A stretch of DNA of 64,000 bases from Sympetrum striolatum (GCA_947579665.1 OX388350.1:32707393-32771392); one strand, 5' to 3'; counted from the stretch's first letter, positions 13,591 through 25,042 are shown. Notes: generated by a model from the letters alone, not told the origin. Numbers and translations: made by a program.

Positions 13591-13784
13591 TATAAAAGAA
13601 AGTCTCCAAAAACCATCAACCAAGGACTTAGTTTTTACTCGAATTTCACCCTCGTTGAGGTCATCTTCATAGAAGAGTAGAGAGTAATTATTCTCTCCTC
13701 TGAAGATGCCATCGCGGAGGGTTAAATACGAATCAGAATTAAATGAAGTCCTTGTTTCATGGTTTTTGGAGCCTTTCTTTTATA
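13591..13784. repeat. 194-bp foldback (long inverted repeat) element
   Basis: The two halves are inverted copies. The left end reads TATAAAAGAAAG then TCTCCAAAAACCAT, and the right end carries the complement ATGGTTTTTGGAG then CTTTCTTTTATA. Pairing continues inward through AAGGACTT/AAGTCCTT and TCATCTTC/GAAGATG to a centre near 13,688. This is the form of a foldback MITE, or of a palindromic piece of a larger element. No target duplication was identified. Confidence 0.75.
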
Positions 13785-13915
13785 CTTTGACTATTGTAGC
13801 CATCAGGGGCCGAAGATATATTTAATCAATTTAATTCCACAAGTTATCGATTGTGACCGGCTTCAATAGGAGTCTATCATCCTCAGGTACAGGAAAAACG
13901 GAGCATTATTTATTT
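13785..13915. other. Repeat-like sequence with GATTGTGACCGGCTTCAAT motif
   Basis: Directly after the foldback come a GATTGTGACCGGCTTCAAT motif (13,853-13,871) and a TCATCCTCAGG string. A related GATTGTGACCGACTTTAAGA occurs at about 32,354-32,373. Strings of the type ACCGGTTTCGA next to TCATCTTCAG are common in interspersed repeats of arthropods, so the foldback and this sequence may belong to one element. The link is an inference from motif resemblance. Confidence 0.35.
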
Positions 13916-15470
13916 AAAGGATAGAATCAGGGGGTAGAGTAGCTGTCCATCGGGTTTAACATCATTTTCGAGTCTTGGTCTCCTTAGACATTCCATCTTC
14001 CCTTAAAATAATTTCAAGGTGGTCCCTATCGCGCGAAGACACCTTATAACATTTTCCCGTCAATGTATTTTTTAATCAGAAGGTCCTCACATTCAGCGCA
14101 TTCGATTTATCTACAGATGTCTAATCCGGCAGAACATAATATCCTTATCATACAGTGCGGTATAAAATTGTTTTTAATACTACTTTATTTGCATATAGCG
14201 TCATATTATATCCTAAACTCGCTAAAGAAAGATTTTTTTAAATATTTGTTTTCAATTAAAAGATTTAAAGCCTGTAAGTAAACCCCAGTTATCAGTTTTG
14301 CCAAGAATTTCATTTTATCAAATTTTTAGTAGTTAATCTAGGTAAACTTAGAAAAACGTAGTAAATTTGCTAAAATTTACGTTGTAACATCACAATATTC
14401 TGCCAAAAAAGTGCCGATCCATAGGAAAACCGGTTACAAAGGATCCCATTTCCTCAAATAATTTTATTGGTAGACCTTAAATCAGTTGTGAACATCGATA
14501 AGTTATGCGATAGAATAAAGCACATGAATAAATTATCAGGAAAGGAAAAAAATAGTGAAGTTTGAAATACGTTGCATTTTAGGTAAGGATAAATCGTAGC
14601 TAGTATGTTAGAGTATCTTATCTATAATATCAATAAATTGTAATTCATTAAAAATTGAAACTTAAGAGTAGTTATAAAGAATATATTACTAGGTTGTAGA
14701 GCTACAAGGAGACGAGAGAGAAAAAGTTGAGACAAGATAGGAGAACTGGTGATGTATATCAATATGCAAAGGAAAATGTTTTCAATACGAGATAGATTGG
14801 AAAAGCAAATAAGACGTATTCGGTAAAAAAATTCCTTGAGGGAACTCATCGGAAAGGGATAGAAAAAAGAAGAGGAAATTCGACGAGAAATATATGAGTC
14901 AAAACATTCCGCAAAATATGTGGTGGCATTGATGCAGGTGGGCGTTTCAATTCCAATGTGCTCGAATTTGTCTATCTGTAGATGGCGCCGCTATAGGCCG
15001 CAGTGAATGCCAAATGGAGTTTTGTCTGCTCGCCACGTGAAGGCGACCATGAATATCTGCAGGTCCATCTCTGCCACCGGACTCCCTAAAGCAAACTTCG
15101 GACCTTCTATGACTCCCCGAGTCGCATCTCGTCATGCCTAGCAAGTAGCTATCCTTTCACACCTATCAATATCACCGTGATACGTGCTCCCATGTTTCCA
15201 TCAAAACGGATAAGAAACGGCAAATTCGATTAACTTCCTATTCAGCGCTGCTTATGAGTGAAAACTATAAAACAAGTTCTCTCCGAATTGCAGTTTACTA
15301 CATGAGCTATATAGTTATTAGCTTACTATTATTGTTAATGAATTAATGCTTTTTCATATCCAAACAAGATAAAAACACACGATCTTCATACTGCAAAATT
15401 TAAATTCAAAACGACTCTTCTTGGAATAAAATTAACAGTCTCAGGCGATGTCTTGTGGAAATACGTCATG
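13916..15470. other. AT-rich DNA with a GC-rich patch near 14.93-15.18 kb
   Basis: Mostly AT-rich, with a purine-rich segment at 14,690-14,900. The patch at about 14,930-15,180 is GC-richer, contains TAGATGGCGCCGC (14,980-14,992) and carries a 65-codon minus frame (14,947-15,144) without recognised homology. It could be a conserved non-coding element. Confidence 0.35.
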
Positions 15471-15549
15471 ATGAAAAATAACAAATTTGCATTTTTTCCA
15501 CAGTATTTCCAAAATACTGTGGAAAAAGTACAAATTTGTTATTTTTCAT
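15471..15549. repeat. Near-perfect 79-bp hairpin
   Basis: Arms of about 39 bp (ATGAAAAATAACAAATTTG ... CAAATTTGTTATTTTTCAT) pair with only about two mismatches, and the loop is almost absent. In RNA this would be a single long stem. It could be a tiny MITE or a precursor-like hairpin. No target duplication or terminator context is visible. Confidence 0.85.
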
Positions 15550-16049
15550 TTTCTTGGAATGTTCACATCATATTCAACTAAAGTTTTTCTTTTGTATTGT
15601 GGAGAAGGATCCACCAGCAATGGCCAAAACGTTTTCATATTTTTCATTTCTCTTGGTCATTTCTTTAATTAATATGCCTATGTAGCCTCACAAGATCCAA
15701 TACATTAATGGCTGTCATTAGTTTTCTACTTATTTCATTCTGGTTCTGGTGGTAAAAATTACAAGTATGATGCTGGAAATGCAGGAAAAAATTCAAAACT
15801 TAATACTGATAAACTATGCATTATATTTTAATAATGACTCCAAATTATTTCTAGCTCTATTCCTGTTCCAGTCTAGCATTCTCTGAAATTTCCTTAATAC
15901 ATTAAATTTAATCTCCTTTCAATATAGCCAACATTTCCATTCAGTTGCCGGAAAGAAAATTTAACTTAAAACACTGTAATTCATTACGGAAAAATGTATT
16001 AAAGATCTTCAAATACACATTATACCTAGGTTGCAACTTTTAATTATAT
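15550..16049. other. AT-rich DNA, nothing recognised
   Basis: AT-rich sequence between the hairpin and the SINE. No feature could be supported. Confidence 0.5.
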
Positions 16050-16199
16050 AATGTATTTGAGTGGCTCCCGGATAGTCATGTGGACAGCGCGTTTGCCTTT
16101 GGTGAAAGCGGTCCCGGGTTCGATTCCCGTAGGGAGCCAATGTGTGAAATGACCTCAGCTGTCGAAGCACTTTTAACAATTCTACTACAATGTATTTGA
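16050..16199 (+). mobile_element. tRNA-derived SINE with 11-bp target-site duplication
   Basis: The SINE is 16,061-16,188 (128 bp). It is flanked by identical direct repeats AATGTATTTGA at 16,050-16,060 and 16,189-16,199. The head is tRNA-like: acceptor-type ends GGCTCCC and GGGAGCC pair, an A-box-like TAGTCATGTGG follows, and a consensus B box GGTTCGATTCC lies at 16,117-16,127. After the head comes a short unrelated tail with GCTGTCGAAGCACTTTTAAC, shared with the copy at 18.8 kb. A polymerase III head, a short body and an intact target duplication define a retroposed SINE mobilised by a partner LINE. The intact duplication suggests a fairly recent insertion. Confidence 0.85.
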
Positions 16200-17342
16200 A
16201 TGTAGTATTTCTAAGCCATACCATTAGAATCTCATTTGTTATATCAGCTTCCAGATTCATATAAATGAGAAAAACAGATACGAGTGAACTTCAGAGCTAA
16301 GGTATTCGTTCTTGGATGCGGTGGTTTTATTTGTAAGAATTAAAAGTGAATCGATGGTGTAAAATGTATGTTTTGGTCACCGGTTGCTGCTATTACATTG
16401 GATTACTTTTTAAAATGCTTCTTCCCCTTCATTATTCCACTGATAAGTGAAAGGGTTACCATCATTATCATTAATTTATATTCCCTTAAAAAGAGGTTCT
16501 TATGGCAAATATCTTTCATACATCCTTTTCAAGCCATCTGACTTCAGCCTTGTTAGAAGGAAATATTTCGAATCCATGATGATGTTATTTATTCTTTTCA
16601 CATTATCATGTTTTATTCATGTGTTCCATAATAGTTGAGATTTTATTTCGAAATTAACGCTATTTGTAGTAAAAAGAAGAAGAATTTGTTTCGAGGAATA
16701 GGATATGCGACTTCACTCTAATAACATAATTGCATCATATTTAGTAGAAAATCAACTCTGAAGCAGTAAACTGTAACTGATGGTACTGTATTACTTATAA
16801 TCTAAATGCATCCATCATTACAGAATCCATTCTAGGAATGTTTTTTTTTCTCAACCTAAATTTCATGTTTCGTGATTTTCCATTATCAAAAATCATTTTT
16901 ATATTCCAATTTAAAATACCTAACAAATCAAAGTTTTATCAAAGAAATATGACTCTAAAGGTCAACAGCCTGCTTTGAGTATTCAAGATTTAAACACCTC
17001 TCTAAGCTACATGATCTATAACGAGAGAGTTACTTACCAATTCTTCCACTAAAGGAAAGAAAATGTGAAGGCAGTTATTTCTGGCGCCTGCGAACGTGGT
17101 TGACGTGAAATAAAGCCAGTTACAGAAGTAAAATATTTCTTTTATCTTGAGATTTTTCTTGGTTAGACACCTATCATTTTCCACTACGACATTCACATAT
17201 GCAAAGCCCCATTTCTCTCCAGCATTCATTTTTTCTTCACTTTGAAAGGACCCCTTGCGGCGTTTCACTTTTCTGGAAGAGAAATATTTCAAGAATAAAT
17301 CGACAGAAGGATATAAGAAAGATATTTTACGGGTATTGCATG
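16200..17342. other. AT-rich DNA, nothing recognised
   Basis: AT-rich sequence. A 96-codon minus frame (17,002-17,292) shows no recognised motif. No repeat ends were seen. Confidence 0.45.
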
Positions 17343-17391
17343 TAAGATCATATTTTGCAATATACTATGTATATTGCAAAATATGATCTTA
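17343..17391. repeat. Perfect 22-bp-stem hairpin
   Basis: TAAGATCATATTTTGCAATA plus TA (17,343-17,364) is followed by a 5-nt loop CTATG and then its exact complement (17,370-17,391). A flawless 22-bp stem in a eukaryotic background is unlikely by chance alone and resembles the core of a small MITE or a cruciform-forming site. No function is evident. Confidence 0.9.
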
Positions 17392-18795
17392 TCTTGTATC
17401 TTCGAATAAATTAAACGGGTTGACTTTGTATTGATCAGAAACAAGACAATATATATTTTAATTCAAACACGATCATCAAAAACACAAAAATTATGGTTAT
17501 AATTTCTAAAGGTTTGGTATCCTTACATGAATACTACCTGTGAGATACTCAAGTAATAAATCGTTCAGCAACGCCGTGAAAAAACAGGATCCAAATTAAA
17601 TCTAAAATATCTTTCACTTTTATTTCCAAAATATCATAGAAAGAAATTATATGTAGTGTTTCTACAGAAAATACAATTAGCAAACCTTCAATAAATACCA
17701 AGCTCAAGTAATGCAATAATTAATCAGAAAACGAACGATGAAAATAAACTGGAAATTGAATTTCATAAGATTTAATTTTATCCGATAGATTTCTCTCCTT
17801 AAATTAATGAGAAAAAATATTTCATAGCAATTTGTAATTAGAAAATCACCGATTCGAAGACTAACTGCATTGGTTAATGCTGCACTGACAGTCAAGAGAT
17901 TTATATTTCTTAATTGTTAACTAAATTAATTCAATTATCAAAGTCTACATTACTAGCTATAATATTAAGTGGTACCAAAGTATGTCATTGTCAAATTGAT
18001 ATCGAGTCTTTTAACATCGAGAAACCTCAAAGAGAAAGCCAGACAGTTCTAAGTTGAGAATACTTTTGGCGCTTCTTTTTCTTCCCCAAATAAACTGTAA
18101 TGATTGAAAATCATCTCCGTTCTAATCATCCCTACGTGCTTCGGAGGGTATGCAAAAGTCGGAATCATCTCGGGATTGAGTCATTATTTCTCGAGCGAAA
18201 ATAATAAGGTAGAAATCCCACAGATCTCAAAATGAGTCTCACTCCGCCCTTAACAAACCTTCAAGATCAACCTGTGACTTTGGGTTTCTCATCCCCGCTC
18301 TCTATCTCTTAATTAATCTCGTCACTCCTTCCTTCTCGTCTCCCTCTTCTCCTCACGAAGGTCAAATATCGGTCTGATCCACGTCAAAGGAAAGATTTTA
18401 TCGGCCAATCAATCTCTCCCTTCTCTTTCTCCTGTCTCTATCTTCGTTTTCCTTTCTCTCCTACATCTAAAATCTATTCAAACGGCCACGGCCGGTCTCA
18501 CATTGTAAGCAAATTAGTCAAATGCGTCAACTGCTAGATATCAAAGGGATGAAGTTACTTGGGTTTGGGAAAGTTACAGATATAAAGGTTGTAGTTGTGA
18601 AAGACAATTGGAACGCAGTTTTTAATAATTATTTTCTTCGTTAGCTGTTCCTCTTTGCCACCGGTTTTTGAAAGCGAGGCCTGGATTACTGAGCTTCGAA
18701 GAAACACCCAAGGTCCATTTCCATTGCGAGGCTATGATGTGAACGCTGACAAAGACGGCTATAGTGGATTTTTTAAGCAATAAGGGTACAAATGG
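17392..18795. other. AT-rich DNA grading into a pyrimidine-rich patch
   Basis: AT-rich, with a C/T-rich segment at about 18,240-18,480. The minus frame at 18,622-18,903 runs from inside the SINE into flanking sequence, so part of it is SINE-derived. No gene was recognised. Confidence 0.4.
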
Positions 18796-18912
18796 AGCTG
18801 CCTGATAGCCAAGTGAGCAGCAAATTTGGCTTATGTGAAAGCGGTCCCGGGTTAGATTCCCAGTGCAAGCCCTTGTTCGAAAAGGTCTTAGCTGTCGAAG
18901 CACTTTTAACTA
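18796..18912 (+). mobile_element. tRNA-derived SINE, older copy of the 16.06-kb family
   Basis: It shares the strings TGAAAGCGGTCCCGGGTT and GCTGTCGAAGCACTTTTAAC with the SINE at 16,061-16,188, in the same order and spacing. The B box is mutated (GGTTAGATTCC) and the acceptor ends no longer pair well. No target duplication was found, so this is an older, decayed insertion. A 14-nt TA dinucleotide run follows at 18,945-18,958. Confidence 0.75.
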
Positions 18913-19659
18913 GAAAACTATAGCTATAACTAGAAAATTATAACTATATATATATATAAGATATATGAAGAACTAAAGCTAAAATATTGAAATATTCAAC
19001 AAATACAACCGTTCATTACATTTGCCATATTTAAAATAAATAAAGATCAATCATGTGTTTTTTATCCTATGTATCCTGTAGTCATTTAAATTGATAAAAT
19101 AAAGATGAAGATCAATGCTATTTTTAAGGTGTTACAGCACGATAGTAATTCCAAGGACGTTCATATGCGAGTTTAAAGGGAAAGAATAAAGATAAAATAC
19201 AGTTAATAATGAATATTCTTCCTTGAATGGTATATACAAATAAAATTGAACCAATGCCTGAATCATAGGTGCCTGGAATATTTACGGAGCTCCAATGTGA
19301 TTGGGAAAGAAAACTCACGATTGAAACCTCCATGGAAGATAAAAAAAGACTTAGGGATTGTGAAGTAAAGCTTTGAACCATTACCACCGTCTGGAGGAAT
19401 TTTTAGAAAACTGACGTTTCCTAACCAGAGTTCCACTACTTCGTAAGTTAGCACGTTAGTCTTCTCTCGAATCAAAAGGTTTACCCTAACTATGTAGTAA
19501 TAATTTAAGCTAATAAATTTGGGAGTACCATAATTAAAACAGCTTTGAGTGCTAGATGGATGAGAGAATATACTCTGACAGAGAAAATGAATAATGAAAA
19601 TGAGTGCTTAGTAACATCTCCCGTGACCTTTCTAAGGTAGTTTGTGAATGTAATTTAAG
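18913..19659. other. AT-rich DNA, nothing recognised
   Basis: AT-rich sequence with a short TA run. Minus frames at 19,124-19,475 overlap in different registers and look like chance. Confidence 0.45.
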
Positions 19660-19740
19660 TACACTCCTGGCCAAAATTAACACAGCACCTCCCTAGCAAT
19701 CCTTACGGCTGGTGCTGCGTTAATTTTGGCCAGGACTGTA
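19660..19740 (+). mobile_element. 81-bp palindromic MITE, copy 1
   Basis: It is bounded by TA on each side. The ends TACACTCCTGGCCAAAATTA and TAATTTTGGCCAGGACTGTA are inverted repeats, and pairing extends through the GCAGCACC/GGTGCTGC part to a small centre (CTTACGG). TA-bounded, almost fully self-complementary elements of this size are typical Tc1/mariner-derived MITEs. A second copy lies at 52,795-52,875 in the opposite orientation and matches at all but a few bases, so this is a dispersed family and not a local palindrome. Confidence 0.85.
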
Positions 19741-19782
19741 CATTCGAAAACTTAATTCTTTTAAGAGTTGGTCATTTGGAAG

Positions 19783-19858
19783 CAGGCGTCTACCGAGAAT
19801 CGAACCCAAGATCGCTTTCACGTAAGTCAAAAACGCGTTATCCACTTAATTTGATTGA
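19783..19858 (-). mobile_element. tRNA-like SINE head relic, minus strand
   Basis: Read on the minus strand it contains GTGGATAACGCGTTTTTGAC, then a TGAAAGCGATC string and a B box GGTTCGATTCT. This matches the order of parts in the SINE heads at 16.06 and 18.8 kb (GTGGACAGCGCGTTT, TGAAAGCGGTC, GGTTCGATTCC). The characteristic tail was not found. It is a truncated or diverged copy. Confidence 0.6.
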
Positions 19859-22800
19859 AATGCTTTTTTAATATAGAATAGAGAAAAAAGTTTCAACATA
19901 CTCCTATCTTATTGTTCGTCTTATTCATGGCTTTGATAATACGAAAGCTACTGAGTTAGAATGCTAAATTATGTTTTCCATCCCTTTCACTCCTTTTTTG
20001 AACGCTAGAAAGTGTTTTTAAAAGGGCCAAAATGTTTCATTTAGCTGGTCTTTTACCACGCGTAGCATTCCTGAGTCGTAAGAAAAACAAAGATAAACTA
20101 CCTTACTCCTCATCTTCGTAGATGAAATTCATTAAAACTCCAAAACCATCGAGAGTTAAAGGTTCAAATCAGTCTGAGGAGTAAATAATTCGTATACCGA
20201 GCGATATCATTTATATAGAAAAGAGCAAAAATTGTCTGCAACAAAAAGATATGCATTCCCCGTTCGAAGAATTTAATAAACTTATAACTTAATGCTGTTA
20301 CTGGCCAAATGGAATGCTGGAAACCTCCTCCAACTCACTTTATCATTAAATTTTTATGTATTAAAAATTTATTCCCGCTCGTAATGCTTCTGAAGGCTTT
20401 GGGCAGCTCCTCCTTTTCCCCTCTTCAGGGCGACTTCGGATGCACTCGCAGCGATAATGCTTCTGCTATTAAATTCCTAGGGCGCAAATGATCTCTTAGA
20501 CGACCTTTTCTTGAGATTCCCTTTTTATGGTGCCCATAGAGTTCGCGACGGAATGGGAATTAAATGACGCACTCTCTCTAGAAGAGATGGAAACTAATTT
20601 ACGCAACGCCTAGCTCTTTCTAATGCCCGAGGGCTTAGTTCCTCAAAAGAAACCTCTATAAACCGTAGAGTACGTCTTTTTCTGCATTTAAACATTGCGT
20701 TCTGAAGAGATATGTTGATTGTCGCTATCTCATTGCATATTAAGATTTAAAATGTCTAACCTCTATTTTTCATCAACCGAAAATACTACTATTAATTTAC
20801 AATCAGAAACAGCCACGTATGCATGCACTTAAAACAACTATTGACTTATATGTCAAGGTAAATAAAATAATACTTCATTGGATACTGGTTACCAGTAAAA
20901 TTGGGCTTAACGATCTTGGGGATCCCAGTTTGATATCATGGTTCCCAATATGAATTCATTTATCGATATATTAGACAATATCTTGGAGGAGAACGATAAT
21001 GACTAATAAAATATATAATACAATAAAATCATATACGCTACGAGGTAAATGATAATAACATTGAATTAAATCTAACTTTTATATATAATTATAATGTTTT
21101 TACAAGATACCCCGGAATAGTGCTATTTTGTGAAGTAAATATTGCTATTAAATAAGTTACTCGCTCGGATCCACCAAGTTACCGCAAACAAAGTTTATTC
21201 AACTAATAGAATAAGTAAGTTTTAATTGAAGTGATGGCATGAAAACAGCAGTATATGTTAATATGCCAGAGATATTTCCGTCTATATTTTGGTACATCTT
21301 TTTTCTGTATAAATATAATATGGCTTCTATTAGAATGTAGAAATAATTGCTTAAAATAAGATATACCGCAGGAAGTAGATAGAATTAGCACCTATTCTAT
21401 TGGCAATATAAAAATCCCTTTCGTGTCAAATTAGGTCATTTAAAATTCATTAAATAGAGTCCAGAAGGAAAGCCCTGCTTTCATGTCTTAAATAATTAGA
21501 GATAACTGACGATAAGTAACATTTCAATGGTGTATCCTCCATTTGATGTATTGAGAATGATAAGACATACGTGCGTCCAGTAAAGGAAGTCCTTGAATAA
21601 AGAAAGCTAAAGTATCTGGGGAAATAGAAGTTGAAGTATCGCAGAGTGATAAACACTTCATAGGTTTGAGTTTTAAAAGGACTTCATGGCTTTACAACGT
21701 GACAAATACGAGTGGAAAAGTGATTTATCCCAGCATAAAAGTAAGCGCCTGGAATATAGGCTTTTTTACGGTATTATCATCAGTAATGCGACGGGAGAAT
21801 TTTCTTCATATGAGGAGCCGAGAGAAGAAGTAACGAAAATTCCATACCTCAAGGGCAATTCTTATGACCTACATTATTACCGGAGGAGAAGCGACTTTTA
21901 TTCGGCAGCCGAAGGAGGAAAGTGGAAATGGATGAGGTCAAAATGAGAAAACATGAGGGAGAGAGAAAAGTTTCCTCTATCAGGAGTTTCACTGGGCTGT
22001 TGTATTAATATGTTCATAAAAAAACTGTGTAATTCCTGAAATGCTACAAAGTTTACTCATTCATTGTATTTTAAGCAATTATATCATCATTCATCACACG
22101 TTTCTTAACTCAGATGCTTATAACCTAAAACCTGAGGAGAAAACCTTGCTAAAATTTCATGCAGAACCATTTTTAAAAGTGTTCACCGTGAAGACAATAA
22201 AAAATTATGATTGTATGTATCTAAACGAGTGCGGTTCATCAATAGATGAATGAAATAACTCCCTAATCTAAAGCACACTCTTATCGATTCTGGGCTACTT
22301 CTAAAACTGTAAAAACTTCTAGACATGATAATAGCTTATTTAATGAAAGCAGATAATTAGTTTATTCCTAGGCAATGTTAACTTTGTAAACTCTAGTGTG
22401 CTCCATTGTTCATATAGTAATTTATATTATGACTTTGGAGAAAACATTATATCGATCGAATAGATTGATTTGCATTTTTTCTACTGCTAGACAGACTAGT
22501 TGATGCACTTCTGTCAGATATTTCTAAACACGCAATAGAACTACTTCTCTATTTTAAGCAAACCTTTAAGTAACCTTTTGTTCCAAAGTAAGGTAGAAAA
22601 ATTGCACCCTTTTTCGATCTTCCATCATGTTTGCATTATAATATTCACTGAATTTACGTTGGCAGAAAAGTCTGGATGCGTTAAATATCCTTTCTGTCCT
22701 ATACTTTCCTCTTTGTAGGAAATATAGCTGATAGGAATTAGCTTTAAAAACTCTAATCAATACAATTGGGATAAAAAGCTCTTAAAAATACTGCTGATCT

Positions 22801-23599
22801 TTTACCAATGATTAATGATATTCGTGGTAAGCTCTATATGAATTCACTGGGATCGATCACACAACTTGCGTTTATTTCATTTCACTTGCTCAACTTGCAA
22901 CCATCACTGGATCTTTCCTCAGCAGTTCATAGATATTATTCTTAGGGAAAATATACTCTTTGAGTCAAAAAATAACACACACACAGATCTGTACACTCAA
23001 AAATCTGTCGTGACCATACCACACATTCCTCGACTCATCAAACACATGTCACGCCTTTATTTTCTTGGACTACACTTAGGGATCAGAAGAATTCTTTGGA
23101 AATAAAAAGCGTCCAAAGGTTGTACAATGTAAAAGGCACGACATAAAGAAGGAAATGACTTGAACAAGAATGGAACGATTTCCTACCTTACGTAATTACA
23201 AACCTCAACTAAAATACCTGTCGCTTATATTTATCGGCAAAGTCAAAGTTCCTGATAGTGGTCCTTTGGGCAGATAGAATTTGAAAATGTGACGCACCTT
23301 AATATTCTATCTTAATTAAAATTTAGAATTAAAGATGATATAACAGTAATGCTTAATGAAATTATTGATCTTTTACTACGCTCGTCGGATTTAATATCAT
23401 AAATTTCAGTTTAAGGGCTATGAAGCCGATTGCTTGATCATGCCATGCACGCAAGAAATTGTACGAGTTCTTGAGATACTGTTATGGGTTCTGATAGATA
23501 ATTCTTCATATCTTTATTAATCAGCAAAAACAAAATATGCCATTATTTATAATTTATTTTATATATTTTTGATATAATCTGAAATAGGTCAAGAGAGCT
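19859..23599. other. AT-rich DNA, nothing recognised
   Basis: Mainly AT-rich, with a GC-richer patch at about 20,380-20,660. An 86-codon plus frame at 21,686-21,946 is charged and non-repetitive but shows no family motif. I saw no element ends or RNA genes. Confidence 0.4.
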
Positions 23600-25042
23600 T
23601 AATTCCTTAGATTAAAAGTCGTCAAATTAGCCTCGCCCCTTATCTCAAAATTATATTTTCTAAATCGATGAACGAAGTTAGGGTCCCAACCGATTGGAAA
23701 TTAGCTAATATTACTCCTGTTTACAAAAGCGGATTAAAGGAGGACCCAGGAAATTATAGACCCATATCATTAACTTCGCTGTCCGGAAAGGTAATGGAAT
23801 ATATCGTCGTAAGCTCACTCATGGGATTTTTAGATAGAAATCGATTCCTCACCCAGAACTAACATGGTTTTCGAAAGTCCTGATCATGTGAAACCCAACT
23901 TGCACTATTTGTACACGATATCTTAAAGTTTGCCGAGAGTAAAAAGCAAGTGGACGCTATTTTTCTCGATTTCAAAAAAGCATTCGATTCGAGTCCCCCA
24001 CTACAAACTAATTTACAAACTAAAACTAGCGGGAATTCAGAAGGAAGAAGTCGACTGGGTGAAGGATTTTCTCTACGAGAGGGAACAACAAGTAGTACTT
24101 GATGGCGTTAGCTTAAATAGAGTCAAAGTAATCTCTGGCGTAGCTCGGGGCAGCGTAATTGGACCTCTTCTTTTCTTGATTTATATGAATGACTTGAGTG
24201 ACGAGATAGTTAGCAATGTGAAGATATTTGCGGATGACTCGGTTATATATAGGGAAATATCAAACGAGGAAGACCGAACATCTCTCTCAAATGATTTAGT
24301 CCTTATCCAAAGGTGGTGCGAAAAATGGGAATTAGATATTAATGTAGGTAAATGCTTCGTAGTTAATTTCTTCGAAGGGAAAAAATTGCGTCCGAATCAC
24401 CCGTATTAATGGAATTAATATGAATGTAGTAGATATCGTTAAATATCTTGGGATCGACATTACTAATAACTTAAATTGGAGCACGCATATTCAAAAAATC
24501 TGCGGCAAAGCAATTAAAATGTTTGACTTTGTAAAGCGTATTGTCGGTAAATGGTGAGAGAGCGATGTTATTTTACCTAGGTCAGACCCCTCCTGGAATA
24601 TGAGGCAAGTATATGGGATCCAGAGGATGAAACGTGTACACGCGAACTCGTAAAAGTGCAGCGTAAGGCGGTTCGTTTTGTTGAGAAATGCTACGATAAA
24701 AAGCAAGCGTTACAAAGATACTCTCAGACATAGGTCGGGAATCCTTGAAAGACAGGAGATTGGAAGCTAGGCTGCGATTGCTTAATAAATTCAGGGAAAC
24801 TACATTTGTGGAAAATACAACCGGTATCATGCAACCCCCCTGCTACCGATGCTATGCGATAATAAACGTAGGGTAAGAGGAATAGATGCTAGGACGAATC
24901 GTTTTAAAAATTCATTCTTTCCGCGAACGATATAAGACAATAACCGAGTAAAGAAGTAGCTTGGGTTAAACTGGTGTTCACAACCCCTGCCACACGCCGG
25001 AAGGCGGTTTGCATGATATTTATGCATATGTAGATGTAGATG
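23600..25042 (+). mobile_element. 5'-truncated CR1/L2-like non-LTR retrotransposon
   Basis: About 1.44 kb of a non-LTR retrotransposon on the plus strand. It starts abruptly inside the reverse transcriptase domain near 23,600, continues through the polymerase and the C-terminal region, and ends in a simple repeat tail of TGTAGA units (TGTAGATGTAGATG, 25,029-25,042). Loss of the 5' part is the usual result of incomplete target-primed reverse transcription. The tail type and the C-terminal region (RTNRFKNSFFPRTI, near 24,890-24,930) place it in the CR1/L2/jockey group. No target duplication could be identified. It is broken by stops and frameshifts and cannot be active. Confidence 0.8.
23620..24960 (+). 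pseudogene. Reverse transcriptase (non-LTR), frameshifted pseudogene
   Basis: Conserved reverse transcriptase blocks appear in order. VPTDWKLANITPVYKSG then NYRPISLTSLSGKVME form the N-terminal fingers blocks (about 23,686-23,800). AIFLDFKKAFDS holds the first catalytic Asp (motif A, about 23,957). The GSVIGPLLFLIYMNDL region is motif B (about 24,150). FADDSVIY is the catalytic motif C, with F in place of the usual Y (about 24,229). VKYLGIDITNNLNWSTHI is the thumb (about 24,441). Damage: a TAA after FLTQN, a TGA a few codons later, a frameshift after FDS near 23,992, another near 24,400, and more stops after 24,550. The catalytic motifs can be read but are spread over different frames. The endonuclease part is absent. 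Confidence 0.85.

Noticed and set aside
15471..15549. Rho-independent terminator
   Set aside because: The setting is eukaryotic, the stem is long and AT-rich with almost no loop, and no upstream gene exists.
16061..16138. Functional tRNA gene
   Set aside because: The A and B boxes and acceptor ends are good, but the unit continues into a shared SINE tail and is flanked by a target-site duplication. It is therefore a retroposed SINE head.
21686..21946. 86-codon plus frame with a charged, protein-like translation
   Set aside because: No family, no splice or promoter context and no conservation evidence. Its length is within chance for the window.
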